DNA of 6,269 nt from Tannerella sp. (GCA_031271245.1 JAISWC010000209.1:1-6269), one strand, 5' to 3'; shown: positions 1-6,084, counted from the first letter of the stretch. The notes: generated by a model from the letters alone, not told the origin. Numbers and translations: made by a program.

Positions 1-567
1 TTCTTTCAGGAACTCGGGTACGCCGTAATCCTCCGCGTCGAAAAAGAGGATATCTACCCCGCCCTCAAAGCCTGTCATCCCGATTTGGCGGGCGATTTCA
101 AGCAGTATGCCCACGCCGCTTGCGCCGTCGTCGGCTCCGTCAATCGGGCGGCGGTGACTGGCCGGATCGGCGTCCTGGTCGGCATAGGGACGCGAATCCC
201 AGTGGGCAAACAGCATCACCCGCCGGGTCTTTTCGGGATTGAAAACGCCGATGATATTGCTTGCCTGCAGGCGGTCGCCGTTATAGGCCGTCAGCATAGC
301 TTCCTGGACGTAGAGTTTCGCGCCGAAGCGCGCCAGTTCGGAGGCAAGGTATCCGCCACAGGCTTTGTGGGCCGGCGTATTGGGCACGCGGGGGCCGAAG
401 CGCACCTGACGCTCGACGAACGCATACGCGCTGTCCGCATTAAACTCGGGAACGGAAGATGCGTCTTTTACTTCCGCGACGGGGATGGCCGTTGTATCTG
501 CCGTCCGCTTGTGCCCGCAGCAGGATAAAAACACACATCCAATCAGTAAATAAATCATTCTGTTCAT
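1..567 (-). CDS. M28-family glutaminyl-peptide cyclotransferase-like lipoprotein, C-terminus cut by window edge
   Basis: A partial gene: 189 codons are visible from ATG at 567, and the reading frame is still open at base 1. The N-terminus is a short lipoprotein signal with a hydrophobic core at residues 4-14 and VFLSCC, so Cys16 is the likely lipidated residue. The M28 zinc-peptidase fold follows. AHWDSRPYAD supplies His122 and Asp124, DGADDGASGVG supplies the bridging Asp147, and FFDAEDYG supplies Glu179 (general base) and Asp180 (likely zinc ligand). The HWDSRP, DGADDGASG and DAEDYG set is typical of animal-type glutaminyl cyclases of Bacteroidota, which turn N-terminal Gln of exported proteins into pyroglutamate on the periplasmic side of the inner membrane. 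Family members are usually about 320-340 residues, so over a third is missing. The alternative is an M28 aminopeptidase; the missing C-terminal part would help decide. It is transcribed alone from the promoter at 602-633. Confidence 0.88.
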   Translation of the reverse strand, partial: MNRMIYLLIGCVFLSCCGHKRTADTTAIPVAEVKDASSVPEFNADSAYAFVERQVRFGPRVPNTPAHKACGGYLASELARFGAKLYVQEAMLTAYNGDRLQASNIIGVFNPEKTRRVMLFAHWDSRPYADQDADPASHRRPIDGADDGASGVGILLEIARQIGMTGFEGGVDILFFDAEDYGVPEFLKE

Positions 568-601
568 TGTTTGCTACAAACCGGTACATGAAAATTCTCT
601 G

Positions 602-633
602 CAAATATAAAACGGATTGTTTACAGTAAGAAA
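602..633 (-). promoter_or_regulatory. Bacteroidota-type promoter of the M28 gene
   Basis: Read on the minus strand, bases 609 to 602 spell TATATTTG, an exact match to the Bacteroidota -7 consensus TAnnTTTG. A partial -33 element, TTTC (consensus TTTG), sits at 633-630 with a 20-base spacer. Transcription would begin about 7 bases downstream, leaving a leader of roughly 28 bases before the ATG at 567. No strong Shine-Dalgarno sequence is seen, as usual in this phylum. Confidence 0.7.
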
Positions 634-640
634 TGGAACG

Positions 641-674
641 TTTGGAATTATGATTTTTTCTGTTTTATTCCAAA
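641..674. repeat. 8-base inverted repeat upstream of the M28 promoter
   Basis: TTTGGAAT at 641-648 and ATTCCAAA at 667-674 are perfect inverted copies separated by 18 A/T-rich bases. The pair begins 8 bases upstream of the -33 element of the M28 promoter, where an activator could bind. No regulator is known for it, and a match of this size in A/T-rich DNA can arise by chance. Confidence 0.3.
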
Positions 675-756
675 TTGTCTCACCGACATCAAAACCCTTC
701 CCTCTCCGTGCCTTTGTATGATGAATGATTTGCGGTTAGGAGTCGTCCAGAAATAA

Positions 757-936
757 GTGTTACGTAATGGGAAAGTTCCCATGATGGCAAGAGTAACATA
801 GAACGGCGAAATTGCCCAGTTCAGTTTAAAGTGCGAGGTCAATTCGTCGGAATGGAATCCCGGAACCGGACGCGCCATCGGAAAATCGGCTGCGGCACAG
901 AAGTTAAACGGTCTGCTGGATAAAAAGACTCTGTAA
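757..936 (+). pseudogene. Degenerate N-terminal arm-binding domain of a Bacteroides-type tyrosine recombinase
   Basis: On the plus strand this frame reads VLRNGKVPMMARVT, then a TAG stop at 799-801, then NGEIAQFSLKCEVNSSEW and NPGTGRAIGKSAAAQKLNG, ending in LLDKKTL and a TAA at 934-936. The pattern matches the start of conjugative-transposon-type integrases of Bacteroidota: (N/D)GxVPIMARITVxGxIAQFS, then a WxxxxGRAxGKSxxAQxxNxxLD segment (arm-type DNA-binding domain). A TAA at 754-756 closes the same frame upstream. No start, no core-binding domain and no catalytic domain with its R-H-R-Y residues can be found, and the rest of the spacer is not recognisable as integrase. I infer a decayed and deleted integrase that marks an old mobile-element insertion. 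The internal stop replaces what is usually a Val or Ile codon. Confidence 0.75.
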
Positions 937-1045
937 ATCTAAATTTTGACCCTGTAAATTCGTTTGATATGTTGGATTTGACTAACATAAGCCATTATGA
1001 AGAAAACAGGTAATCCGTAAAGTTTTTTCAGGACAAGTCGTCCAT

Positions 1046-2308
1046 TTACCCCCGTCGTTTCCTGTCATGCACGATCGCTGCTCCTGTGCAAAGCGCGGCA
1101 AAGAGCAGCAGGGCAGTACATTCCGGCAGGATGGCGGAGAAGCTGCCGCCGCGGATAAACAGATCGTAGAATCCTTCCAGCCCCCAGTTCAGGGGCGAAA
1201 GAGCGCTGAGCAACTGCATGGGGCGCGGCATGATAAAGACCGGTATCCAAATGCCGCCGATAGCGGCCATGATGACGGTGGAGACCGAAGCGAAAACAGC
1301 GGCCTGCTGGTGGGTTGTGGCAAACTTGCCGATGGCTGTGCCGTAGCCGATGGCGGCCAGCGCGGAACAGACCGTCATCAGGAGCAGCGGGACACAGTGC
1401 GTGCCCGGCGCCAGTGCCGGCAACCCCAGCAGCGGAAACAGACAAATCCCCATCATGAATATCACCGCAAACTGTAACTGACAAACCGCCGTGTACACGA
1501 TCACTTTGCTCAGGAGATAAAGGTAATACGGGCACGGCATGGTGAGCAGGCGGGTGAAACTGCCATCTTCGCGCTCCTTGATAATGTTTCCCGATAGCGA
1601 GATTGCGATGAAAAAGATGGCAAACATGCTCCAGGCAGGGATATTGTGCTGCACGGAATTGGGAATGACGTCGTTCCTGCCGGACAGGGCGTATTCTTCC
1701 CGGATTACCATCTGGCTGTGCGAAGGCGGAATATCGGCAATCGTGACCGGTGACAGTTTGTTGACTTCTTTCACGATTTCTTTCAGAATCAGTTCACTTT
1801 CCGTTCGGGCGGCATATTCACGCAGGGTGCTCAGGAGCGTGTGCCGGAACGAGCTTTTGGTGACGGGGTCGAGGAAGATTTCTACCTGCATGGAATCGGC
1901 AGGTGGCGCTTCTTCGCCGCTGAAAAGGCTTTCGACGTAGCCCCTGGTCTGTTGCCGGATGTGAGCGGTGGCATTAGCGGGTATCACCATGCCGATCATG
2001 AAATTGCCGTGTGCGACAGCCTGTATCAGTTCTTCGCGGCCGGGTTTCTTTCCGTCGATGGTGCGTTCGAGAGCGAACATGCCGGAGGCCAGGATTTGCC
2101 GTTCGATGGCATCGCCCAGCGTGTCGCTGTCGTCGTTGAGAAGCAGAAGCGGGATACGGGTTTCGTGGATGGAATTAAAGGTACTGTCCTGCAAACAGGT
2201 CATGATGACGACCAGCAGCATGGGCATCAGAAACATCATGCACAGTCCCGCCCTGTCGCGCACCAGCAGCAGGAAATCCTTGTATATCAATACCAGCAAT
2301 TTCCGCAT
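1046..2308 (-). CDS. ABC-2 type transporter permease
   Basis: A 420-residue inner-membrane subunit of an ABC exporter. One membrane segment lies near the N-terminus (about residues 20-38). A large, mostly polar extracytoplasmic domain follows (about 40-220), then five more segments (about 224-242, 268-294, 305-326, 336-360 and 392-413). This 1 + loop + 5 layout is that of the ABC2_membrane_3 family (YbhR/YbhS-like). KEREDGSFTRLLTMP (residues 244-258) after the second segment is the usual coupling-helix motif, and SPLNWGLEGFYDLF (371-384) before the last segment is also typical. The ATG at 2308 is chosen because its A is the last base of the TGA of the ATPase gene (TGATG), a classic translational coupling. 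Longer in-frame starts up to 2407 would overlap the ATPase by as much as 100 bases. It is last in the four-gene operon. The cargo is unknown; a lipid-like or acylated small molecule is possible from the context, but this is inference. Confidence 0.9.
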   Translation of the reverse strand: MRKLLVLIYKDFLLLVRDRAGLCMMFLMPMLLVVIMTCLQDSTFNSIHETRIPLLLLNDDSDTLGDAIERQILASGMFALERTIDGKKPGREELIQAVAHGNFMIGMVIPANATAHIRQQTRGYVESLFSGEEAPPADSMQVEIFLDPVTKSSFRHTLLSTLREYAARTESELILKEIVKEVNKLSPVTIADIPPSHSQMVIREEYALSGRNDVIPNSVQHNIPAWSMFAIFFIAISLSGNIIKEREDGSFTRLLTMPCPYYLYLLSKVIVYTAVCQLQFAVIFMMGICLFPLLGLPALAPGTHCVPLLLMTVCSALAAIGYGTAIGKFATTHQQAAVFASVSTVIMAAIGGIWIPVFIMPRPMQLLSALSPLNWGLEGFYDLFIRGGSFSAILPECTALLLFAALCTGAAIVHDRKRRG

Positions 2309-3060
2309 CAGTCTCTGAGTCTTTTCCCGGTGAGTTGCAAATAGAGCATCTCCAGCGACGCGCATCCTTCCGCGTTGCGAATCAGTTCGGCAGGCACACC
2401 CCGGCAAATCAGTCGGCCCTCGTCGATAAAAGCCACCTGCGTGCAGAGCGACTCGGCCTCTTCCATGTGGTGAGAAGTGTAAACGATCGTACTCCCACTG
2501 CGGTTGATGGCTTTCAGGTTTTCCAGAATCAGATTCCTGGACTGCACGTCGACGCCCGCTGTCGGCTCGTCGAGAAACAGCACTTCGGGATTGTGCAGCA
2601 GTCCGGCGATCAGATTGATACGCCGTTTCATGCCACCCGAATAATTCGCCACGCGGCGGTGTTTATGCGTTTCCAGCCCGAAGAAGGCGAGCAGTGCGTT
2701 GATGCGTTCCTTCAACGCCGTACCCCGCAGGCCAAGCAGCGTGCCGAAAATTTTCAGGTTTTCCGCAGCCGTGAGCGACGGATAGAGGGCGATGTCCTGG
2801 GGCACGACACCTATCCGCGGTTTGATTTCCTTCAGTTGCCGCCGCAACGACCGGGCGCCAATCGTCACCTCGCCCGCGTCGAACGAACGGAGGCCGCACA
2901 GGATATGAATCAGCGTGGTTTTGCCGGCGCCGTTGGGACCCAGCAGTCCGAAGATGGCGCCTTCGGGAATGGTCAGCGAGAAGCGGTCTATCGCCGGTGT
3001 CGTGTTTCCCCTGTATGTCTTGCAGAGGTTGCGTATGTCTATGACGGGAGCAGGCGGCAT
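2308..3060 (-). CDS. ABC transporter ATP-binding protein
   Basis: A 250-residue nucleotide-binding subunit with every expected motif: Walker A GPNGAGKT (residues 41-48), Q-loop Gln88 in VVPQD, ABC signature YSGGMKRR (140-147), Walker B LFLDEP (161-166), D-loop GVD (169-171) and the H-switch His197 in TSHHMEEAE. Length and motif style match the DrrA/CcmA-like exporters that pair with ABC-2 permeases. It begins 10 bases after the stop of the BtrH-like gene and shares a TGATG overlap with the permease gene, so the two almost certainly form one transporter, probably two ATPases with two permeases. The start at 3060 leaves a normal N-terminus before the first beta strand (VIDIRNLCKTY). It acts at the cytoplasmic face of the inner membrane. 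Substrate cannot be read from this subunit. Confidence 0.95.
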   Translation of the reverse strand: MPPAPVIDIRNLCKTYRGNTTPAIDRFSLTIPEGAIFGLLGPNGAGKTTLIHILCGLRSFDAGEVTIGARSLRRQLKEIKPRIGVVPQDIALYPSLTAAENLKIFGTLLGLRGTALKERINALLAFFGLETHKHRRVANYSGGMKRRINLIAGLLHNPEVLFLDEPTAGVDVQSRNLILENLKAINRSGSTIVYTSHHMEEAESLCTQVAFIDEGRLICRGVPAELIRNAEGCASLEMLYLQLTGKRLRD

Positions 3061-3070
3061 CTCTTCCGTG

Positions 3071-4075
3071 TTATTTGACGGCTTCGCGCAGGCGTATGAA
3101 AAAGCGCTTTTCGGCGTCGGCTATGGCAGCCAGTTTGTCGGCCAGTGCGTCATACGTACGGATATCGTCGCCCCGCTGCTTGAATTTGCGGGCGCCTTCG
3201 CAGGCAAAGTCACGCCACAGATCGCCGACGGCGGTCATCTCCAGCGCCAGATCGCGAAGCGCCGGTTTGCCGGCGATGGCGGCGGCTTCCTGCAGGAAAG
3301 CGGCGTACATGTAACGGAATCCGGCGCCACCGGTGCCGATCTCCTCCAGCATCCGGATCAACTGCGCCAGTTGCAGCGCCGCCTTTTTCGCACCCAGTTT
3401 CCTTTCCCAGCAGCGCATCTTCGCGGCCAGCATGTGGATACCTCCGACGCCGAACCAGGGTATGGGAATGTCGAGCATCCGGCTGCAATTGAGCCGGATA
3501 CCGCTGAGGATGGCCGAACGCAAGTCGGGCATAGCTGCCGGCGCCTGCTTCACCCAGTACATTTTGCCCAGCGGCGGATACGTCCCCCTGGCAAAGCGCA
3601 CCCGCTTCAGTTCGTCGTGCGTAAGCTGGTTGAGCACCTGCGAAACCGGGTCGCTCACCGTATAGACGTTGTCTTCCTTGCCGATGACGCAAATATTGTG
3701 TGCATTGAAATGAAAGCGGTATGCCTTCGGAAAATAGGGCAGGTAGAACACGCCAACCACATTGCCGACCGGAATGCCCTGTTCCAGCAGTTTGTCCAGC
3801 GCTTTCATCGACTTCTCCTCATTCAGGAAACGACGTTTGCTCATGCGCAGTCCCAGCCGTCCCGTCACCCGTGCAAAGATATGCCCCGGCAACGGTCGAA
3901 ACGAAAAGACGGGCATGTTGTGAAGCCGAATAAAGGGCATGTAGGAAAAAAACAGTCCCGCACCAATGCCGAAAACCATCGGTTCGCTGATACGTATTCC
4001 GTAGAAACGCAGGATATTGGCGGTAACGCCGCTTTCGCAGTGTGCCGCCGGGCTGTGTTCAAAATCAATCTTCAT
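3071..4075 (-). CDS. BtrH-N / DUF4872-like protein, putative thiol acyltransferase
   Basis: A 334-residue protein without signal peptide. The N-terminal half resembles the BtrH N-terminal domain, named after the butirosin enzyme that moves an acyl group from a carrier protein to an aminoglycoside. It has a papain/C39-like arrangement: HCESGVTANILRFYG places Cys13 at the head of the first helix, AHNICVIGKEDNVYTVSDP supplies His126 and Asp142, and SMKALDKLLEQGIPV (89-103) is the usual segment before the His strand. These look like a Cys-His-Asp triad. The C-terminal half (about 175-334) is mainly helical and Ala-rich and fits the DUF4872 domain that often accompanies BtrH-N. The gene starts 3 bases after the HTH gene and ends 10 bases before the ABC ATPase. 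No carrier protein or synthase is nearby. It could be an acyltransferase, an amide-forming enzyme or a peptidase; the domain call is from motif memory and the function is inferred. Confidence 0.8.
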   Translation of the reverse strand: MKIDFEHSPAAHCESGVTANILRFYGIRISEPMVFGIGAGLFFSYMPFIRLHNMPVFSFRPLPGHIFARVTGRLGLRMSKRRFLNEEKSMKALDKLLEQGIPVGNVVGVFYLPYFPKAYRFHFNAHNICVIGKEDNVYTVSDPVSQVLNQLTHDELKRVRFARGTYPPLGKMYWVKQAPAAMPDLRSAILSGIRLNCSRMLDIPIPWFGVGGIHMLAAKMRCWERKLGAKKAALQLAQLIRMLEEIGTGGAGFRYMYAAFLQEAAAIAGKPALRDLALEMTAVGDLWRDFACEGARKFKQRGDDIRTYDALADKLAAIADAEKRFFIRLREAVK

Positions 4076-4078
4076 GTC

Positions 4079-4474
4079 TCACACTTTTTTCAACTCTTCT
4101 ATGCTTATGTTTAATACTTCCGCGTATTGTCCCAGCGTCCGGTCGTCCAGACCGGCAAAGGCGCCGGGCTGCAGATGTTTCCGCACCGTTTTTCTGGAAA
4201 AGCCGGCATAGGAAGCCAGCAGGCCGACGTCGAACAGATGCGATTCCATGTGATAGGCCAGCGGGCTTTTCTTCCCGGCCAGCACCTCCTGCCGGATGGC
4301 TTCGGCGTCTTCCGAAATGGCTTCCCATGTCAGGGAGAGCGCTTCGTTCTTGGCTTCCCAGCCTACGCTGAATGCCTGACAGTATTCGCCGTTTTCATCC
4401 AGCGCATAACACACGTCACGGACGGTGGTACTGCCCAGGTATTTGTCGTCCTGCGGCACTTCTTCGATCTTCAT
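4079..4474 (-). CDS. Small protein with C-terminal XRE-like helix-turn-helix, first gene of the operon
   Basis: A 131-residue protein I can place only in part. The N-terminal region (1-70) has conserved-looking blocks such as YLGSTTVRDVCYALDENGEY and SVGWEAKNEALSLTWEAI and no fold I recognise. The C-terminal 48 residues (84-131) have the spacing of a Cro/C1-type helix-turn-helix: LLASYAGFSRKTVRKHL, then LDDRTLGQYAEVLNISIEELKK, matching the A-x3-G-x-S-x2-T and LxxYAxxLxISxxEL pattern. The ATG at 4474 is preferred. The frame stays open to 4519, but that extension (EIRVIRGQIF) is encoded by the inverted repeat at 4495-4565, not by conserved coding sequence. It ends 3 bases before the BtrH-like start, so the two are coupled. 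A weak AATTTTTG (4493-4486) could be a -7 box but leaves almost no leader. It may regulate the operon or assist the enzyme; this is inference. Confidence 0.8.
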   Translation of the reverse strand: MKIEEVPQDDKYLGSTTVRDVCYALDENGEYCQAFSVGWEAKNEALSLTWEAISEDAEAIRQEVLAGKKSPLAYHMESHLFDVGLLASYAGFSRKTVRKHLQPGAFAGLDDRTLGQYAEVLNISIEELKKV

Positions 4475-4494
4475 ATTCAATGATTCAAAAATTT

Positions 4495-4565
4495 GTCCAC
4501 GAATTACACGAATTTCCACGAATCTTTTCCATTAAAATTCGTGGAAATTCGTGTAATTCGTGGAC
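4495..4565. repeat. 29-base perfect inverted repeat made of ACGAATT-type units
   Basis: The left arm (4495-4523) and right arm (4537-4565) are exact reverse complements over 29 bases, around a 13-base loop (4524-4536). Each arm has three copies of an ACGAAT(T) core, reading roughly CCACGAATTACACGAATT and then TCCACGAAT. It lies between the fucosidase stop and the start of the four-gene operon. Transcribed on the minus strand it would give a long hairpin followed by AAATTTTTG, so it may serve as a terminator or processing site for the fucosidase message. The same kind of sequence is, to my memory, scattered through many environmental and gut bacterial genomes and is often mistranslated as peptides such as EIRVIRG or NYTNFHE. 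I treat it as a dispersed non-coding repeat, not as part of a gene. Confidence 0.9.
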
Positions 4566-4590
4566 TTGACTTGAAAAACGCATCCTTCGC

Positions 4591-5940
4591 CTATTCCAGA
4601 AACAGTTCGATGACGGGCACTTCGATGTCGGGTTTGAGAACGGGAAGGTTCAGTGTCACGTTATCCCCGTCCGTCCTGTAGCGGACTTCGGAGGCGTCGT
4701 TTAGCAACTGGGCATATTTGAATTTGCCGCTGTATCCGTTCAGGTGCAGCGCGCTGATGGGCCATTCGAGGATATGGATATAGAGCCGCTTGGCTTCGGG
4801 ACTGTAGGTGAGCAGGCAGTTTTTGGGTGCCGGGAAGCCCTCCGGCGCCTGCGTACAGCCATAGATCGAGCGGTTGTGATACGCCATCCATTTCCCCATG
4901 CCTTCGAGCCGTTCATTGGCGCGATAGTCGAACGTGCCGCGCGCCGTCGGACCGACGTTGAGCAGCAGGTTGCCGCCCTTGCTGGTGACTTCGATCAGCA
5001 TGACGATCAGTTGCCGCACACTTTTCCAGGTCGTTTCGTCGCGGTGGTATCCCCACGAGCCGGAGAAAGTCTGGCACGTTTCCCAGGGGACGCGCTGTCC
5101 GTTGACCCTCGGCCATTCCACAGGCATGAACTGTTCGGGAGTCTTGAAGTCCCAGCCCCAGTCCGTGTCGTTGAGGTCAGCCCGGTCGTCGATCAGGACA
5201 CTCGGTTGCAGCTTGCGGATCAGTTTCAGCAGGTTTTCCGAATCCCAGTCTTCGTGTCCCTTGCCGTTTTCGCCGGGATAGGAAAAGTCGAGAAACAGTT
5301 CGTCAATCCGTCCGAACTGCGTGAAGAGTTCCGTCAACTGGTCCTTGAGATACTGCTGATATTTTTTGATGTCGCGCGACTCATTGGCTTTCCTGCGTTC
5401 TCCGGGGTCTTGGGGGCCGTTCGGGTGAATCCTGTCGTAGGGGAAATCGGGATGATGCCAGTCGATAAGCGAATAGTAGAAGCCGATGCGGATGCCCTCG
5501 GCGCGGAAGGCATCGACAAAGGGCTTGAGCAGGTCTTTCCCGTAAGGCGTATTGGTCACCTTAAAATCGGTATACTTGCTGTCCCACAGGCAAAAGCCTT
5601 CGTGATGCTTGGCCGTGAGTACAACGTACTTCATGCCGGCTTCCCTGGCCTTGGCCGCCCATTCCTTCGGGTTGTACAGATCGGGGTTAAAGCGTTCGAA
5701 GTACTTCTGATAATCCTCGTCGGAAATCTTTTCCTGCTGCTTCACCCACTCGTGACGGGCAGGCAATGCATACAGTCCCCAGTGAATAAACATGCCGAAG
5801 CGGTCGTGAGTCCACCACGCCATGCGCTTCTCTTTCTGTTCCTTTGTCTCCTTTGCCCAGGCAGGCGTTTCCTGTGCCGACACAAAACAACTCATAATGA
5901 ATGCTATGCCTAATACTAATATAACTACATTTTTCTTCAT
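4591..5940 (-). CDS. Secreted GH29 alpha-L-fucosidase
   Basis: A 449-residue exported glycoside hydrolase that should release alpha-L-fucose from glycans by a retaining mechanism. Residues 1-22 are a signal peptide (MKKN, hydrophobic core, cleavage VSA|QE), so the mature protein starts with Gln23. The GH29 barrel follows: RFGMFIHWGLYALP (47-60) with His53, LTAKHHEGFCLWDS (108-121), GFYYSLIDWHHPDFPY (153-168), RIDELFLDFSYPGE (211-224) with Asp218 as the expected nucleophile, WETCQTFSGSWGYHRDE (286-302) and SKGGNLLLNVGP (320-331). The last 90 or so residues fit the usual C-terminal beta-sandwich. Length is normal for the family. The ATG at 5940 is chosen because it begins a proper signal peptide and lies about 40 bases downstream of the predicted transcription start; the frame stays open further upstream, but through the promoter itself. 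No SusC/SusD pair or fucose-use gene is in view. GH29 subfamily and linkage preference cannot be told from here. Confidence 0.95.
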   Translation of the reverse strand: MKKNVVILVLGIAFIMSCFVSAQETPAWAKETKEQKEKRMAWWTHDRFGMFIHWGLYALPARHEWVKQQEKISDEDYQKYFERFNPDLYNPKEWAAKAREAGMKYVVLTAKHHEGFCLWDSKYTDFKVTNTPYGKDLLKPFVDAFRAEGIRIGFYYSLIDWHHPDFPYDRIHPNGPQDPGERRKANESRDIKKYQQYLKDQLTELFTQFGRIDELFLDFSYPGENGKGHEDWDSENLLKLIRKLQPSVLIDDRADLNDTDWGWDFKTPEQFMPVEWPRVNGQRVPWETCQTFSGSWGYHRDETTWKSVRQLIVMLIEVTSKGGNLLLNVGPTARGTFDYRANERLEGMGKWMAYHNRSIYGCTQAPEGFPAPKNCLLTYSPEAKRLYIHILEWPISALHLNGYSGKFKYAQLLNDASEVRYRTDGDNVTLNLPVLKPDIEVPVIELFLE

Positions 5941-5985
5941 GATAGAACCATTTTTATTATTAATAATTTGTTGAAAAATCGGGGG

Positions 5986-6015
5986 CAAATATAGGCAATT
6001 AATTTTACAGGGCAA
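5986..6015 (-). promoter_or_regulatory. Bacteroidota-type promoter of the GH29 fucosidase
   Basis: On the minus strand, 5993 to 5986 spell TATATTTG, an exact TAnnTTTG -7 box. TTG at 6015-6013 lies 19 bases further upstream and fits the -33 element. Transcription would begin near 5979, giving an A/T-rich leader of about 40 bases before the ATG at 5940, without Shine-Dalgarno sequence. Confidence 0.8.
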
Positions 6016-6084
6016 CTATTTTGCAAGAACCGGGCTAAATCTTTTTTTGAGGTGCCAACCCGTCAAACGTATTATCCATGCAGG

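Larger units (their letters stand above)
568..1045. other. Intergenic region between the ABC permease and the M28 gene
   Basis: These 478 bases hold no intact gene. From left to right they contain the M28 leader and promoter (568-633), a small inverted repeat (641-674), an unassigned A/T-rich stretch (675-756), a degenerate tyrosine recombinase fragment on the plus strand (757-936), and a stretch with stop codons in the frames I read (937-1045). The 9-mer AGTCGTCCA occurs on both sides of the recombinase fragment, at 741-749 and 1036-1044. I see no convincing intrinsic terminator for the operon that ends at 1046: the only stem there (GGAC/GTCC at 1031-1034 and 1040-1043) has four pairs and no T-run on the transcribed side. 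Confidence 0.7.

Noticed and set aside
648..878. Minus-strand open frame of 76 codons in the spacer
   Set aside because: It is the antisense shadow of the recombinase remnant at 757-936, which gives recognisable family motifs on the plus strand; the minus frame gives none.
1031..1043. Intrinsic terminator after the permease gene
   Set aside because: The stem GGAC/GTCC has only four pairs and is followed on the transcribed strand by an A-run, not a T-run.
2309..2407. N-terminal extension of the ABC permease up to 2407
   Set aside because: It overlaps the ATPase gene by about 100 bases and adds a non-membrane, unconserved-looking segment; the TGATG coupling at 2308 is much better.
3874..3881. 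TATCTTTG on the minus strand, a -7 box match inside the BtrH-like gene
   Set aside because: It lies about 200 bases inside the coding sequence with no downstream gene start near it; an 8-mer with two free positions occurs by chance.
2915..4114. Plus-strand open frame of 399 codons opposite the BtrH-like gene
   Set aside because: Antisense shadow of the BtrH-like gene and the start of the ATPase gene; rich in His, Gln and Arg, with no recognisable domains.
4486..4493. AATTTTTG as a -7 promoter box for the four-gene operon
   Set aside because: It lacks the first T of TAnnTTTG and would leave a leader of only about 5 bases, so it is mentioned but not listed as a promoter.
4475..4519. 15-residue N-terminal extension of the HTH protein
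   Set aside because: Most of the extension is encoded by the arm of the 29-base inverted repeat; EIRVIRG is a familiar mistranslation of that repeat type.
4495..4565. CRISPR-like array from the repeated ACGAATT units
   Set aside because: Units are about 9-11 bases apart with no unique spacers, and the structure is one inverted repeat, not direct repeats with spacers.
4744..5913. Plus-strand open frame of 389 codons opposite the fucosidase
   Set aside because: It is antisense to a gene with a full set of GH29 motifs, gives no recognisable protein family, and results from G/C-rich codon use.
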